Assembly: GCA_964291335.2 (NCBI GenBank)
Contig: OZ219748.1
Location: forward strand, 62,001-126,000
Direction of reading: 5' to 3'
Length of the DNA: 64,000 nucleotides
Source of the DNA: G964291335 sp964291335
GTDB taxonomy: Bacteria > Chloroflexota > Dehalococcoidia > Lucifugimonadales > UBA3495
Part shown: piece by piece, positions 48,196 through 57,434 of the stretch
How positions within the stretch are numbered: position 1 is the first letter of the stretch
Layout: every line of letters starts with the position of its first letter
Made by a program: the position numbers and the translations under genes
The notes under the pieces: generated by a model
The model's input: only the letters and a program-made list of their open reading frames with translations
Databases searched by the model: none
What the model was told of the DNA's origin: nothing

Positions 48196-49152
48196 TCAGC
48201 ACAGGGAGCGCGCCTGATTCTCGTCCAGATTGCGGAAATACTCCAGTGTCTGGCGCAGGCCTTCGGCCAGACTGGTACGGGGTTCCCAGCGCAAATGCTG
48301 CCGCGCCCGGGCGCAGTCCAGGAAAATCTTGTGAACCTCGCTGGGACGATGGGGACGGTGTTTTGCCTCCTGCGGGTAATTCAGTCCTTCCCGCAGCAGA
48401 TGAAAAATACGATTGATGCTGACTCCCTCGCCGGCGCCAATGTTGAAGATTTGGTTATGCCCCCGGTTGATAGCTTGCATATTGGCTTCTACCACATCGT
48501 CCACATAGATGAAGTCCCGTTCCTGCTCCCCGTCTCCGTAGATTATAGGCTGGCGGCCTTCCAGCATGGTTTGGCTGAAAATGGCGATGACCCCTGCTTC
48601 CCCGCGCGGATCCTGCCGCGGCCCGTAAACGTTGCCGTAGCGTAAAATGGTGTGATTCAGGCGGAAATGGTGGTGGTAGAAATCGATATATTCTTCGGCA
48701 ATCCGTTTAGAGAGACCATAAGGGGAAAGGGGCAATGCCGGCGTATCTTCGCTGCATGGGTTGGACTGGGGGTTTCCGTAGATTGCCCCGCCGGTGGAAG
48801 AGTAAATGAGCTTCTCGATTCCATTGCGGCGGGCGGCTTCCAGCAGCCTGAGGGTTCCCAGCACGTTCACCTCAGCGTTGTCCACCGGGTCCTCGATGGA
48901 ACCGGTTACGCTGACCCGAGCCGCCAGGTGAAAAACTACGTCGGGCTCTTCGCGGCTGAAAATGTCATGAAAAGAGGGCTGGGCAAGGTCCGTATGGTAG
49001 AAAGTAACCGCCGGGTTCAGGTTTTTCAACGAACCTCCGCTCAAGTCATCAACCACCGCCACCCGGTAACCTTCAGATAACAACCGATCAACCAGGTGAG
49101 AACCGATAAACCCGGCCCCGCCGGTAACCAGGACTTTACTCATTTTGACCAT
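48196..49152 (-). CDS. NAD-dependent epimerase/dehydratase (GalE-like)
   Basis: The 318-residue extended SDR has VTGGAGFIGSHLVDRL (NAD loop), HLAARVSV, the SSTGGAIYG strand with catalytic Ser/Thr and YGLSKRIAEEY with the YxxxK pair. The C-terminal region YVDDVVEANMQA and NIGAGEGVSINRIF binds the UDP-sugar. It resembles UDP-glucose 4-epimerases and related UDP-sugar dehydratases; the exact sugar is open. ATG at 49152 follows CAGGGGCCAAC; a second ATG three codons later is possible. Surface polysaccharide or glycosylation is a likely use. Confidence 0.88.
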   Translation of the reverse strand: MVKMSKVLVTGGAGFIGSHLVDRLLSEGYRVAVVDDLSGGSLKNLNPAVTFYHTDLAQPSFHDIFSREEPDVVFHLAARVSVTGSIEDPVDNAEVNVLGTLRLLEAARRNGIEKLIYSSTGGAIYGNPQSNPCSEDTPALPLSPYGLSKRIAEEYIDFYHHHFRLNHTILRYGNVYGPRQDPRGEAGVIAIFSQTMLEGRQPIIYGDGEQERDFIYVDDVVEANMQAINRGHNQIFNIGAGEGVSINRIFHLLREGLNYPQEAKHRPHRPSEVHKIFLDCARARQHLRWEPRTSLAEGLRQTLEYFRNLDENQARSLC

Positions 49153-49336
49153 GTTGGCCCCTGCTTCAAGAATCGTTAATTATGATACGCTTTGCCGCAG
49201 CCAAACACAACGGGATTAGCGCAGCAGTCGGCCATATTAATCCCGGGTGGTCTGGCTGAAACAAATGTGTTACAGTGGCAATCCCAAATACGCGCCGGGC
49301 TATTTTGACCTGGGAGCCGGATCAGGGAGAGAGAAA

Positions 49337-50242
49337 ATGGCTGAGCAGATAGGGTTTATTGGATTGGGCATCATGGGCAAGCCCATGGCTCGCAACCTGA
49401 TGCAGGCGGGCTATGCGCTTACCGTTTATGACATAGTGGGGGAGCCGGTAGAGGAACTGGCTACCGAAGGAGCGAAGCCGGCCTCGTCCGGCGCTGAAGT
49501 GGCCGCAGTTACGGACAAGATAATTACCATGTTGCCCGATTCGGCGGATTCGGAACGGGCAATTCTGGGCCCCGGCGGCGTTCTGGAAGGCGCGCGCCCC
49601 GGGTCTGTGATTATCGATATGAGTTCCATTTCTCCCATCGTATCTCAGAAAATTGCGGCAGAATGCGCCACGAAGGGTGTGGAGATGCTGGACGCCCCGG
49701 TCAGCGGAGGTGAACCGGGCGCCGTTGCCGGCACGCTGGCCATAATGGTCGGCGGCAAGCAGGAAATTTTCGACCAATGCTACGGTTTGCTGGAAGTAAT
49801 GGGCGGCAATGTAGCTTTGACCGGCGATATTGGCGCCGGCAACACTACCAAGCTGGCCAACCAGATTATCGTGGCCCTGAACATTGAGGCCCTGAGTGAG
49901 GCCCTGGTGCTGGCGCAAAAAGCCGGTGTGGACCCGGAACGGGTCTTCCAGGCGATACGGGGCGGTTTGGCCGGCAGTGCCGTGATGGAAGCCAAAGCCC
50001 CGATGATGCTGGAGCGCAATTTCCGGGCCGGCTTCCGCATTCGCCTGCACCAGAAGGATTTACGCAACGTTTTGCAGGCGGCCCAAGAGCTGAACGTTCC
50101 CCTTCCGGCCACCGCTCTGGTACAGCAGATGTTGGGTTCGCTGGTCAATGATGGTGACCAGGAGCTGGATCATTCGGCCATTCTGCACTTTGTAGAGCAG
50201 CTTTCCAATACCGAGGTCAAGCGCGGCGGCCAGGGCGGTTAG
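49337..50242 (+). CDS. 2-hydroxy-3-oxopropionate reductase-like dehydrogenase (GarR/HIBADH family)
   Basis: ATG at 49337 follows AGGGAGAGAGAAA; the frame upstream to 49247 lacks similarity. The 301-residue protein has the Rossmann start IGFIGLGIMGKPMARNLMQAG, the substrate loop DAPVSGGEPGAVAGTL and the catalytic Lys in GAGNTTKLANQI. These fit the beta-hydroxyacid dehydrogenase family, closest by eye to tartronate semialdehyde reductase GarR. It reduces or oxidises a beta-hydroxyacid with NAD(P). No glycerate-pathway genes are adjacent. Confidence 0.88.
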   Translation: MAEQIGFIGLGIMGKPMARNLMQAGYALTVYDIVGEPVEELATEGAKPASSGAEVAAVTDKIITMLPDSADSERAILGPGGVLEGARPGSVIIDMSSISPIVSQKIAAECATKGVEMLDAPVSGGEPGAVAGTLAIMVGGKQEIFDQCYGLLEVMGGNVALTGDIGAGNTTKLANQIIVALNIEALSEALVLAQKAGVDPERVFQAIRGGLAGSAVMEAKAPMMLERNFRAGFRIRLHQKDLRNVLQAAQELNVPLPATALVQQMLGSLVNDGDQELDHSAILHFVEQLSNTEVKRGGQGG

Positions 50243-50420
50243 CGTTTCCTGGCGCAATGACGAGATGGTGGCCCGCTCCCTTTGCCCATACCCGAGCGTC
50301 GGCAGCGCCGGGGCGGGGAAGGGTGTCGCCGGTCGCCGGAGACGGCCCGGCAGCCCGCCCTTTACCGGCAAGACTTTGCCGGGTGAAGGCTGCCGGTTGC
50401 CGGCGCAGGGCGGAAACTGT

Positions 50421-50894
50421 TTATCCTGCCGGGTTCCTGGCTTCGACCACGCACTCCACGATGACCGCAATGTCGCCGGGCAAGGCGGCCATTCCGGGAG
50501 CGGAACGGCTGTGCCGGCCAGCTTCGCCAAACAGGGCAACAAACAGGTCGGAGGCGCCATCCACTACCTGGGCCTGTTCGTCAAAGGACGGGTCGCTGTT
50601 AACGAAGCCAACTACCTTGAGAATGCGGGCAACCTGGTCCAAATCGCCTAGTTCCCCTTTCATGCGAGCCAGCAGATTCAAGGCGCATAACCTGGCAGCC
50701 CGATAGCCATCCGGTGTAGTCAGTTCTGCGCCAAGTTTGCCCCTGATTTGCCGGCCGTCAGCCAGGCGGGAACCTACTCCGGCAAGCCAAATCAGGCTGC
50801 CGCTGCGAGCAGCCGGCAAATAGTTGCCGGCCGGTTCCGGAGGGTGGGGCAGTTGATAACCCAGTTCGTTTAATCTGGCTTCAATCCGTGGCAT
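50421..50894 (-). CDS. RidA family protein (YjgF-like)
   Basis: ATG at 50894, behind AGAGAGGAAACA, gives 157 residues; the frame continues to 50939 without a better start. The ordered segments ARLNELGYQLPHPPEPAGNY, WLAGVGSRLADGRQIRGKLG and the closing GDIAVIVECVVEA match the longer RidA-like subgroup (about 150-155 residues). True RidA enzymes hydrolyse reactive enamines using a conserved Arg; that Arg is replaced near the end (VVEARN), so deaminase activity is uncertain. Confidence 0.8.
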   Translation of the reverse strand: MPRIEARLNELGYQLPHPPEPAGNYLPAARSGSLIWLAGVGSRLADGRQIRGKLGAELTTPDGYRAARLCALNLLARMKGELGDLDQVARILKVVGFVNSDPSFDEQAQVVDGASDLFVALFGEAGRHSRSAPGMAALPGDIAVIVECVVEARNPAG

Positions 50895-51151
50895 TGTTTC
50901 CTCTCTTCCGTATTTCACCGGGACGTTCTTGCTTGCCAAACATCCGTTATTTTCCCGGCTGCCGGGATTAAGGCGGCTTCAGGCAGTCTGACGCCAGATT
51001 CCGGACCTTGCCCGTTGGCGCCGGTGTTGACCCGCCCGGTGGTCGGGGCTGGGCGCAGGGGCGAGCCAGCGTCTGGCGGGCCGGGCCCTTAAAGGTTCGA
51101 GGGCCCCTCTTCCGGCATCTTTTCGGCCACGGGCATCCGGCCCTGAAATGG

Positions 51152-51157
51152 TATAAT
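51152..51157 (+). promoter_or_regulatory. Possible -10 box upstream of the sodium-pump genes
   Basis: A perfect TATAAT lies 73 bases before the gamma-subunit start. No good -35 box is seen at 16-18 bases, so support is weak. Confidence 0.3.
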
Positions 51158-51229
51158 CTTGCCGCCTCGAGGGTTCGGCGGCAAATACCGCCCGGTTTTC
51201 AATGCTGAACAAGGGAACAGGAACCGAAT

Positions 51230-51622
51230 TTGCTGGACTTTGATTTGAACCGAGCTTTGTTTCTTACCTATGTGGGTGTAGGAGCGGCCTTCGTAGTATT
51301 GGGAACCCTCATAGTATATACCTGGCTGGTAGGTTCCTGGGGAACCTGGCGCCGACGCCGACCGGACGCAGTTCGTTCCGAGGCGCCTGAACCGGCAGCA
51401 GCCGCTGCCGTTAGCTGCCAGCAGCCCGAGCAAGCGCCGTTTGCCGACCCGCAGATTGCCGCTGCCATCGCTGCCGCCGTAGCGTTGGCCCTTGAGGACG
51501 AGCAGCGGGAAAGACTGGCCGCCGCCCGGCAGCAAACGGAGGTGCCAGCGTCAGATGGAGACGGCTGGCGAGGCCAGGGCCGCATGGTTGCTTTTGATTA
51601 TCACCGGCTGCGGGACCGGTAA
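51230..51622 (+). CDS. Sodium-pumping decarboxylase gamma subunit (OadG-like)
   Basis: TTG at 51230 follows AACAGGAACCGAA. The 130-residue protein has one N-terminal membrane helix (FLTYVGVGAAFVVLGTLIVYTW), then an Ala/Pro-rich linker and a C-terminal amphipathic Ala-rich helix (DPQIAAAIAAAVALALEDE), the pattern of OadG/gamma subunits of sodium-pumping decarboxylases. The gamma subunit links the carboxyltransferase alpha to the membrane beta subunit. It is followed after 65 bases by the beta subunit gene. No alpha subunit or biotin carrier is seen in the window. Confidence 0.75.
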   Translation: MLDFDLNRALFLTYVGVGAAFVVLGTLIVYTWLVGSWGTWRRRRPDAVRSEAPEPAAAAAVSCQQPEQAPFADPQIAAAIAAAVALALEDEQRERLAAARQQTEVPASDGDGWRGQGRMVAFDYHRLRDR

Positions 51623-51687
51623 CACTGACGGTACAACGGCCTGACCAGCGGGGCGCTGGTGGCCGCACAGCCACTGTGCAGGAGCCT

Positions 51688-52839
51688 ATGGAGTTTCTCT
51701 TAGAATCCGGTTTCGCCAACCTTAATTGGGGCAACGCCCTCCTGTTTCTTCTGGGGGGAGCGTTTATCTTCCTGGCTATTGCCAAAGGCATGGAACCTTA
51801 CGTTCTGCTGCCAATCGGCCTGGGCATAATCCTGGGCAACCTGCCCGGCACCAACCTGGTGGAGTTCAACAACGGCGGCGAGGTGCAGTCTTCAGGCATC
51901 TTTGGCATCATCTTTCACTTTACCCTCTCATCCTGGAACATTTTGCCGCCGATTATTTTCCTGGGGTTAGGGGCGCTGACCGACTTCGGGCCGATAATTG
52001 CCAACCCCAAGACGCTGCTTCTGGGAGCTGCCGCGCAGTTAGGCATCTTTGTGGCCTTCTGGCTGGCCCTGGCCCTGGGTTTTTTCACCTCGCCGGATAT
52101 GTTCACCCTGGAAGAGGCCGGGGCAATTGGCATCATCGGCGGCGCCGACGGACCCACTACCATTTTCGCTTCGGCCAAACTGGCTCCGGACCTGTTGGGG
52201 ATTACCGCAGTGGTAGCCTATTCCTACATGGCCAGCGTGGTGTTTGTGCAGCCTCCCTTGATGCGGCTGCTGACTACGCAAAGGGAACGACGTATTGAGA
52301 TGAAGACCCCACGGGAGGTTTCCCGGCTGGAAAGGCTTCTCTTTCCCCTGGGAGCCATGCTCATCATCATCCTGTTCGTTCCCGAATCGGCCCCCCTGAT
52401 TGCCATGTTCATGATTGGCAACCTGTTTCGGGAAAGCGGGGTGGTGCCCCGGCTGAGCAACGCCGCTTCCAACGAGATTCTGAACATTGCCACCGTATTT
52501 CTGATGCTTACCATTGGCGCTGAATTGTCGGCGGAACGAGTGTTTGACGTTAAAACCCTGGCCATTCTGGCTTTGGGCATTGTGGCCTTTTCCTGCGGCA
52601 CTGTTGGCGGACTGCTGTTTGCCAAGGCGATGAACCTTATTGTTAAAGACAAGGTGAACCCACTGATTGGTTCAGCCGGGGTTTCGGCGGTGCCGATGGC
52701 CGCGCGTACCGCGCACAACCTGGGTCAGGAAGCCAACCCGGGCAATTTCCTCCTGCCCCATGCCATGGGGCCCAACGTAGCCGGTGTAATTGGCTCGGCG
52801 GTTATTGCCGGGGTCTTTATCGCTATTCTGGGGGGGTAG
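51688..52839 (+). CDS. Sodium-pumping decarboxylase beta subunit (OadB-like)
   Basis: ATG at 51688 behind CAGGAGCCT is preferred to GTG at 51676. The 383-residue integral membrane protein has about ten helices and the conserved GGADGPTTIFAS with the essential Asp, GLGALTDFGP at the first conserved region and GNLFRESGVVPRLS, GSAGVSAVPMAAR near the end, all typical of OadB/GcdB/MmdB. The beta subunit decarboxylates carboxybiotin and moves sodium outward. Only beta and gamma are here; the biotin carboxyltransferase must be encoded elsewhere. Confidence 0.9.
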   Translation: MEFLLESGFANLNWGNALLFLLGGAFIFLAIAKGMEPYVLLPIGLGIILGNLPGTNLVEFNNGGEVQSSGIFGIIFHFTLSSWNILPPIIFLGLGALTDFGPIIANPKTLLLGAAAQLGIFVAFWLALALGFFTSPDMFTLEEAGAIGIIGGADGPTTIFASAKLAPDLLGITAVVAYSYMASVVFVQPPLMRLLTTQRERRIEMKTPREVSRLERLLFPLGAMLIIILFVPESAPLIAMFMIGNLFRESGVVPRLSNAASNEILNIATVFLMLTIGAELSAERVFDVKTLAILALGIVAFSCGTVGGLLFAKAMNLIVKDKVNPLIGSAGVSAVPMAARTAHNLGQEANPGNFLLPHAMGPNVAGVIGSAVIAGVFIAILGG

Positions 52840-52921
52840 GAAGGCTTGAGACGGCCGGCCTTTGGCTTGCCGAGCGGAACCGTGCCGGGCGTTTCGCATT
52901 ATTCCGGGGTCGCGAGCGCCC

Positions 52922-53758
52922 TTACTGGCAACGCTGCTGCAACTCCCGGAAACGGGCATCGCGCCAGTTAAGCGCCGCCCGCAAACCCTGTTCCTGCCGA
53001 ATAGCGTTGAACTCCTCCTGTTCCGGCGTAACACTGGTATCGAAGTGGGTCATCAGCTCCAGGTTATGCTGAACTGCGTTGAGGAACCCCATGCCCTCCA
53101 GGGCGCGGTTAACGGCAATTTTCGACATTTTTACGCCCACTGCGGAAATCAGGCAAATCTTGCCGGCTACCCGCTCACACTCAGCCATTAGTTCAGCGTG
53201 AGGCACCACTCGGCTGACCAGACCGACCCGGGCGGCTTCATGCGCGTCGATGGTATCGCCAGTCAGCAGCAGCTCCTTGGCGGTAGCCAGGTTAACGCTG
53301 AAAGGCGTTATCAGCAGTGGCGGCCCTACGCCGGCCCGAATTTCCGGCTCGCCCATTATTGCCTGCTCCGAGGCAATTTTAATGTCGCACACCTGAACCA
53401 GTTCGCAGGCGCCGGCCAAAGCGTAACCGTTTACCGCAGCGATTACCGGTTTGCTCAAATGCCAAACCTTCAGAAAGGTGTCTATATGTCCTTTCAGCCG
53501 CTCCCGCCACTGGTCAGGCGACATTTCCCGGGGCTCGGCGGCGCCGGGTTCCCGGCTGATATCGAAGCCGGCCGAGAAGGCCCGGCCGGCGCCGGTAAGA
53601 ATTACTGCCCGAATGTCCGGGTCATCCTCTACCGCATCCAGGGCTTCGCGAAATTCAGCCAGCAGCTGCGCATTCAGCGCATTGAGGCGGTCGGGGCGGT
53701 TCAAGGTCAGGTAGCCGATTGGCCCCCGCTTTTCGTAAATGACGGTTTCGAAAGGCAC
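52922..53758 (-). CDS. Enoyl-CoA hydratase/isomerase family protein
   Basis: GTG at 53758 follows CAGGGGGTAATC. The 278-residue crotonase has YLTLNRPDRLNALNAQLL, the oxyanion-hole region GAGRAFSAGFDIS and AAVNGYALAGACELVQVCD (second oxyanion Gly), then GEPEIRAGVGPPLLI. The usual catalytic Glu region is only partly kept (GPPLLITPF replaces the GxGGT stretch), so the exact reaction is open. It may act in fatty acid or amino acid degradation. It follows the cyclophilin gene by 28 bases on the same strand. Confidence 0.85.
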   Translation of the reverse strand: MPFETVIYEKRGPIGYLTLNRPDRLNALNAQLLAEFREALDAVEDDPDIRAVILTGAGRAFSAGFDISREPGAAEPREMSPDQWRERLKGHIDTFLKVWHLSKPVIAAVNGYALAGACELVQVCDIKIASEQAIMGEPEIRAGVGPPLLITPFSVNLATAKELLLTGDTIDAHEAARVGLVSRVVPHAELMAECERVAGKICLISAVGVKMSKIAVNRALEGMGFLNAVQHNLELMTHFDTSVTPEQEEFNAIRQEQGLRAALNWRDARFRELQQRCQ

Positions 53759-53786
53759 GATTACCCCCTGCTGCCCATACGGGAGG

Positions 53787-54491
53787 TTAATTTGAGGTCT
53801 TGATTCTGATGGCCTGAATAATCACGTCCTCCATCGGACGGTTTTCCCGGCTGCTGCGAACCAGGGAAATGGCGTTGGCGACTTCCTGGCCGTCGGCAAC
53901 CTGGCCGAAGATGGTATGGTTGCCGGTAAGATGAGGAGTGGGCGCTACGGTAATAAAGAACTGGCTGCCATTAGTGTTGGGCCCGGCGTTGGCCATGGCC
54001 AAAACCCCCGGGCGGTCAAAAGTCAGGGAGGGGACAATCTCATCCTGGAACCGGTAGCCAGGCCCGCTGGAACCGGTCCCGGTCGGGTCGCCGCCCTGAA
54101 TCATAAAGTCGGGAATAACCCGGTGAAACAGCAGGCCGTCATAAAACCCCTGCCCGGCCAGAAACACGAAGTTGTTGACCGTTAGCGGGGCATCCTCTGC
54201 GTACAGTTCGACGGTAATAGCGCCCATGCTGGTCTGAATGTCAGCGGTGTAAGTCCCTTCCACATCAATGGTCAGCTCCGGCGGTTGCGGGTACTGCTTA
54301 TAGGAACGTCCGGACGCCGACTCCAGAGTTTGGGGCGTTGCCGTGCCAATTACCGGCGGGGTCGGCGTATCGGCAATGCCGGAGGAAGGAAGCACTTCCA
54401 GGGTTGCCGTCGGTGTAGGTACAGCGGGTTCCGTTCCGCAGGCGGACAGCAGCGCGGCCATAAGCAGACTGAATAATAATGCTAACTTCAT
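53787..54491 (-). CDS. Cyclophilin-type peptidyl-prolyl isomerase lipoprotein
   Basis: ATG at 54491 follows AAGGAGCCCAGACCCGC. A lipoprotein signal ends in LMAALLSACG (Cys near residue 18), then a PTPTATLEV linker and a cyclophilin domain at about 80-230: FHRVIPDFMIQGGDPTGTG with catalytic Arg, NAGPNTNGSQFFITV and HTIFGQV. It catalyses proline cis-trans isomerisation to fold exported proteins, acting outside the cytoplasmic membrane. The linker is of the same Chloroflexota style as in the surface protein genes. Confidence 0.9.
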   Translation of the reverse strand: MKLALLFSLLMAALLSACGTEPAVPTPTATLEVLPSSGIADTPTPPVIGTATPQTLESASGRSYKQYPQPPELTIDVEGTYTADIQTSMGAITVELYAEDAPLTVNNFVFLAGQGFYDGLLFHRVIPDFMIQGGDPTGTGSSGPGYRFQDEIVPSLTFDRPGVLAMANAGPNTNGSQFFITVAPTPHLTGNHTIFGQVADGQEVANAISLVRSSRENRPMEDVIIQAIRIKTSN

Positions 54492-54691
54492 GCGGGTCTG
54501 GGCTCCTTAAGTTGGGAATGCTGGCGGCTGGCTGCGCCCGAAAAGGGCAAAAGGCCTCCGCTCAACCTGGACCGTTTCTGATGGTCTTGGCGCTTCGGGT
54601 ATTTATACGGGTATCGCCGCCTTGTTGTCCGGATTTCCGGCCAGGGGCGCCCCTGGGGCGCCCCTGGTCATTGGAAAGGCCAATACAGCGG

Positions 54692-55378
54692 TTAGTAAGG
54701 CCGGGTAATTCTGGCGACTTCCTTGAGGGCTTCCAGGGTGAATTCGGACGATTGACACAGGCCAATGGTTTGCTGCTCATAGTCGGCGATGGTTTGAACC
54801 ATGGCCGGAATTTGCTCGGCAATTTCAAAGGGTATATTGGTAACCCCATGCTTATCGCCGTGAAGCAGGTCGCCGGTATTTACGGTTAGCCCACCCACGG
54901 TTACCGGTATGCCGATTTCCACCAGGTGCACGTAGGCATGGGAGGCGGAAATCTCTCTGGCGAAGAACTGAAACCCCAAGGCTTCTACTTCATCAATATC
55001 GCGCACCGTTCCATCGGTCGCCACGCCCACTGCCCCCAGGGCTTTATGGATGTTGCCCTGCACCTCGCCCCAGTAAGCGCCCAGGGGCGGGTTGTCGATG
55101 TCGTGAAGAACAATGAAGCGGGGTTCCGGTACAGAGACGATTAAGTCCCACCAGTCTTCCCGGGAAACATTGCGGCCTTCGGGCCGGTCGGCGCTGATTA
55201 CCCCGGTAACGGCATAGCCAACGGCCGGGGGCAAAGAGCGGAACACGCCTTTAATTTCCGGCAGCATGAACCCTTCGTTCCTGGGGCGTACGTTGAAACC
55301 CTCAATGGCGTTGCAAATGCTGGGAGTATCGATTCGGGCCAGGGCGGCCATGGTCTCCTTGCTGATGGTTTGATACAC
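54692..55378 (-). CDS. RraA-like protein
   Basis: GTG at 55378 is chosen because GGAGGA lies six bases upstream. The 228-residue product has the RraA/HMG-aldolase core pattern: IDTPSICNAIEGF near the start, GAYWGEVQGNIHKALGAVGVATDG with the metal/Gly loop, VRDIDEVEALGFQFFA (RD motif) and GDLLHGDKHGVTNIP. RraA inhibits RNase E, but most related proteins are aldolases for 4-hydroxy-4-methyl-2-oxoglutarate or of unknown role; the presence of both the RD motif and the GDKHG loop fits either. Confidence 0.82.
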   Translation of the reverse strand: MYQTISKETMAALARIDTPSICNAIEGFNVRPRNEGFMLPEIKGVFRSLPPAVGYAVTGVISADRPEGRNVSREDWWDLIVSVPEPRFIVLHDIDNPPLGAYWGEVQGNIHKALGAVGVATDGTVRDIDEVEALGFQFFAREISASHAYVHLVEIGIPVTVGGLTVNTGDLLHGDKHGVTNIPFEIAEQIPAMVQTIADYEQQTIGLCQSSEFTLEALKEVARITRPY

Positions 55379-55578
55379 GGAAAATCCTCCTGATAGCAAT
55401 TAGCGAAACAAAAATGATGGCCCCTTCCAGCCGGGCCGACTGCCAGTCCCTGAAATCTATGGCGCAAGGTCTATTGTCTTATACCAATTTTAGCCGGAAA
55501 TCTCAAACTTTGGGGAGCAGTGGGAACCATGGATTGCCCGTTTCCGTGGGCGGTTCCCCCGATGCCGACCCACTTTTC

Positions 55579-55965
55579 TTAATCGAAGGGAAAGTCGTCC
55601 GGGTCTTCCCACGGCTGCAACTCTTCCTCGGCGGCGCTTCCCCGGCTCCGCAGTTTGTCCCACAGGTAACGGCAGGTTACTGCCGCCATCACCAGCAGCA
55701 GAAAGCCGCCGAAAATCCACACATCCAGGTAGATTAACGGGTTGGGGGTTTGGTTTGGCCCCTCTTGAGGCGCCGGCGCCGGAGAACCGATGCGGTCAAT
55801 AACCGGGTTCCCGGCTGCGGTTGGGCAGTAGGCTTCAAGGGCGGGCGCGCTGGACGCCAGGGCGAAAAGCAGCAATGCCAGCCCCACCGTTTTTCCCGCC
55901 CACCAGCGGGCGCCGGGGCTGGCTGAGTGGGTTAACCGCCCTTGCCATGCGCCAATGCTCATACC
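55579..55965 (-). CDS. Small exported or membrane protein, 128 aa
   Basis: The open frame extends to 56181, but the first 72 residues look non-coding and the start ATG at 55965 gives a product beginning MSIGAWQGRL. It has a signal-like hydrophobic stretch (VGLALLLFALASSAPALEAYC), a Pro-rich exterior part and a second helix (YLDVWIFGGFLLLVMAAVTC) before an acidic cytoplasmic tail (EEELQPWEDPDDFPFD). No good ribosome binding site and no known family; confidence in the start is low. Confidence 0.45.
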   Translation of the reverse strand, partial: GMSIGAWQGRLTHSASPGARWWAGKTVGLALLLFALASSAPALEAYCPTAAGNPVIDRIGSPAPAPQEGPNQTPNPLIYLDVWIFGGFLLLVMAAVTCRYLWDKLRSRGSAAEEELQPWEDPDDFPFD

Positions 55966-56256
55966 GTCCGGGGAACTACCAAATTTGCCCTCGCATCCTT
56001 TCCCTGTATCTTGCGCCACCGGTTCCGGCTGCCGGATTGGCTGCCGGCTTAATGGTATCAAAGGAACATCGCTGCGGGAAGGCGAGAGCGGGGCATCCTT
56101 TCCGGAAGCCCCGGAATGGCCGTAACTCGCCAATGCCGCATAGCTCACCATTTTGCCGGCCGGTGCTAGACTGGCGGGCATTCTCAGGGCAATGAGAACA
56201 CCATTTTAGCCGTCCCGCTGCTAATCGGGGGGGTTATAGATATAGGGGGCAAAGCC

Positions 56257-57174
56257 ATGGAAAAGTCTTTGGAAGAGTTTTTGCAGTATCTGGTAGTGGA
56301 ACGGGGGTTTTCGCAGAATACGCTGGAGGCCTACCGTAACGATTTGAGCCAGTTCTTTGAGTTTTTGCGCGAGCGGCTTGGCGCGGATGCAGTAAGAGTC
56401 AGTTCCTGGGACCTGATAGACCTGGCCCTGCTCAACGACTACATTTGCGATTTGCGCGAGCGCAAAGGCTATCGCGACACTACTGCGGCCCGCAAGGTCG
56501 CCGCGGTTAAATCCTTCTTTGCCTTCCTGTCCCAGAACGGGGTAATCGACGAACCGCCCACTGAATCCCTGGGGTCTCCCCGGGTGGGGCGAGCCTTGCC
56601 CAAGTATCTGAGCGAGGAGGAGGTTGATTTGTTGCTCAGGGAGGCTGACAAGCCCGGCACTGCGGAAAGTCAGCGGGATGCCAATATTCTGGAACTGCTT
56701 TACGCCACCGGCCTCCGCGTTAGTGAGCTGGTGTCTCTGAACGTTCAGGACATCGACTTTCAGGAATCCTACATCCGCTGTTGGGGCAAGGGGTCCAAGG
56801 AGCGGATTGTTTACGCCCATGCACGGGCCCTGGACGGCCTGCAAGAATACGTGGAAGGCCCGCGTATGTCTCTGCTGGGTCAGAAGAAGGATGAGATAGC
56901 CTTGTTTGTCAATCATCGCGGGGAGCGACTAACCCGCCAGTGGGTTTGGAACATCCTTAAAACCTACAGCAGGAAAGCGGGCATCAACCGGAAAATAACG
57001 CCGCACACTTTGCGCCACAGTTTCGCAACCCACCTGCTTCAGAAAGGAGCCTCGCTGCGCCACGTACAGGAACTGCTGGGGCATTCCAGCATATCCACTA
57101 CCCAGGTCTATACCCACCTGACTAACGGCCATATGCGCTATGAGTACGAGAAGAGCCACCCCAGGGCGGTTTAG
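56257..57174 (+). CDS. xerD: Tyrosine recombinase XerC/XerD
   Basis: ATG at 56257 follows GGGGGCAAAGCC. The 305-residue protein has an N-terminal SAM-like core-binding domain (FLQYLVVERGFSQNTLEAYR) and the catalytic domain with ATGLRVSELVSLN (first Arg), HTLRHSFATHLL (His-x-x-Arg), LLGHSSISTTQVYTH (His/Trp position and the Tyr nucleophile). Length and lack of extra domains fit XerC/XerD that resolve chromosome dimers at dif rather than a phage integrase. No mobile genes surround it. A dif-like site was not seen nearby. Confidence 0.92.
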   Translation: MEKSLEEFLQYLVVERGFSQNTLEAYRNDLSQFFEFLRERLGADAVRVSSWDLIDLALLNDYICDLRERKGYRDTTAARKVAAVKSFFAFLSQNGVIDEPPTESLGSPRVGRALPKYLSEEEVDLLLREADKPGTAESQRDANILELLYATGLRVSELVSLNVQDIDFQESYIRCWGKGSKERIVYAHARALDGLQEYVEGPRMSLLGQKKDEIALFVNHRGERLTRQWVWNILKTYSRKAGINRKITPHTLRHSFATHLLQKGASLRHVQELLGHSSISTTQVYTHLTNGHMRYEYEKSHPRAV

Positions 57175-57234
57175 TCGCTAACCGGCCCTGAGGCGTTGCT
57201 GGCCGCCAGCCGAAGGGTTCAGCCAACCGGATTG

Positions 57235-57273
57235 CCGGGCGCCGGGGAAAAGCCGCAGCGCCCGGTTTGCTTT
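57235..57273 (+). terminator. Terminator after the xer gene
   Basis: CCGGGCGC (57235-57242) pairs with GCGCCCGG (57258-57265) around a 15-base loop, followed by TTTGCTTT. It lies 61 bases after the xer stop. Confidence 0.55.
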
Positions 57274-57434
57274 ACCTGAAGGGTTTGGTGGATAATGTAT
57301 GAGAAAATTGTTATCGGTTTCATCAACCACCGACAAACTCGGTCAACACAAGCGACGGCGCCTTCCAGCCAGGCCGGGCCTCGCTGCCGGCCATCCGCTC
57401 TCGCGTTGCTTGCGCTTAAAGGAGGTTTGCAACC

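Noticed and set aside
55966..56181. N-terminal extension of the small membrane protein to 56181
   Set aside because: The first 72 residues are Ser/Pro/Gly-rich without pattern, and there is no good ribosome binding site.
56257..57174. Xer-type recombinase as a phage or transposon integrase
   Set aside because: Length, motif set and lack of mobile neighbours fit housekeeping XerC/XerD.
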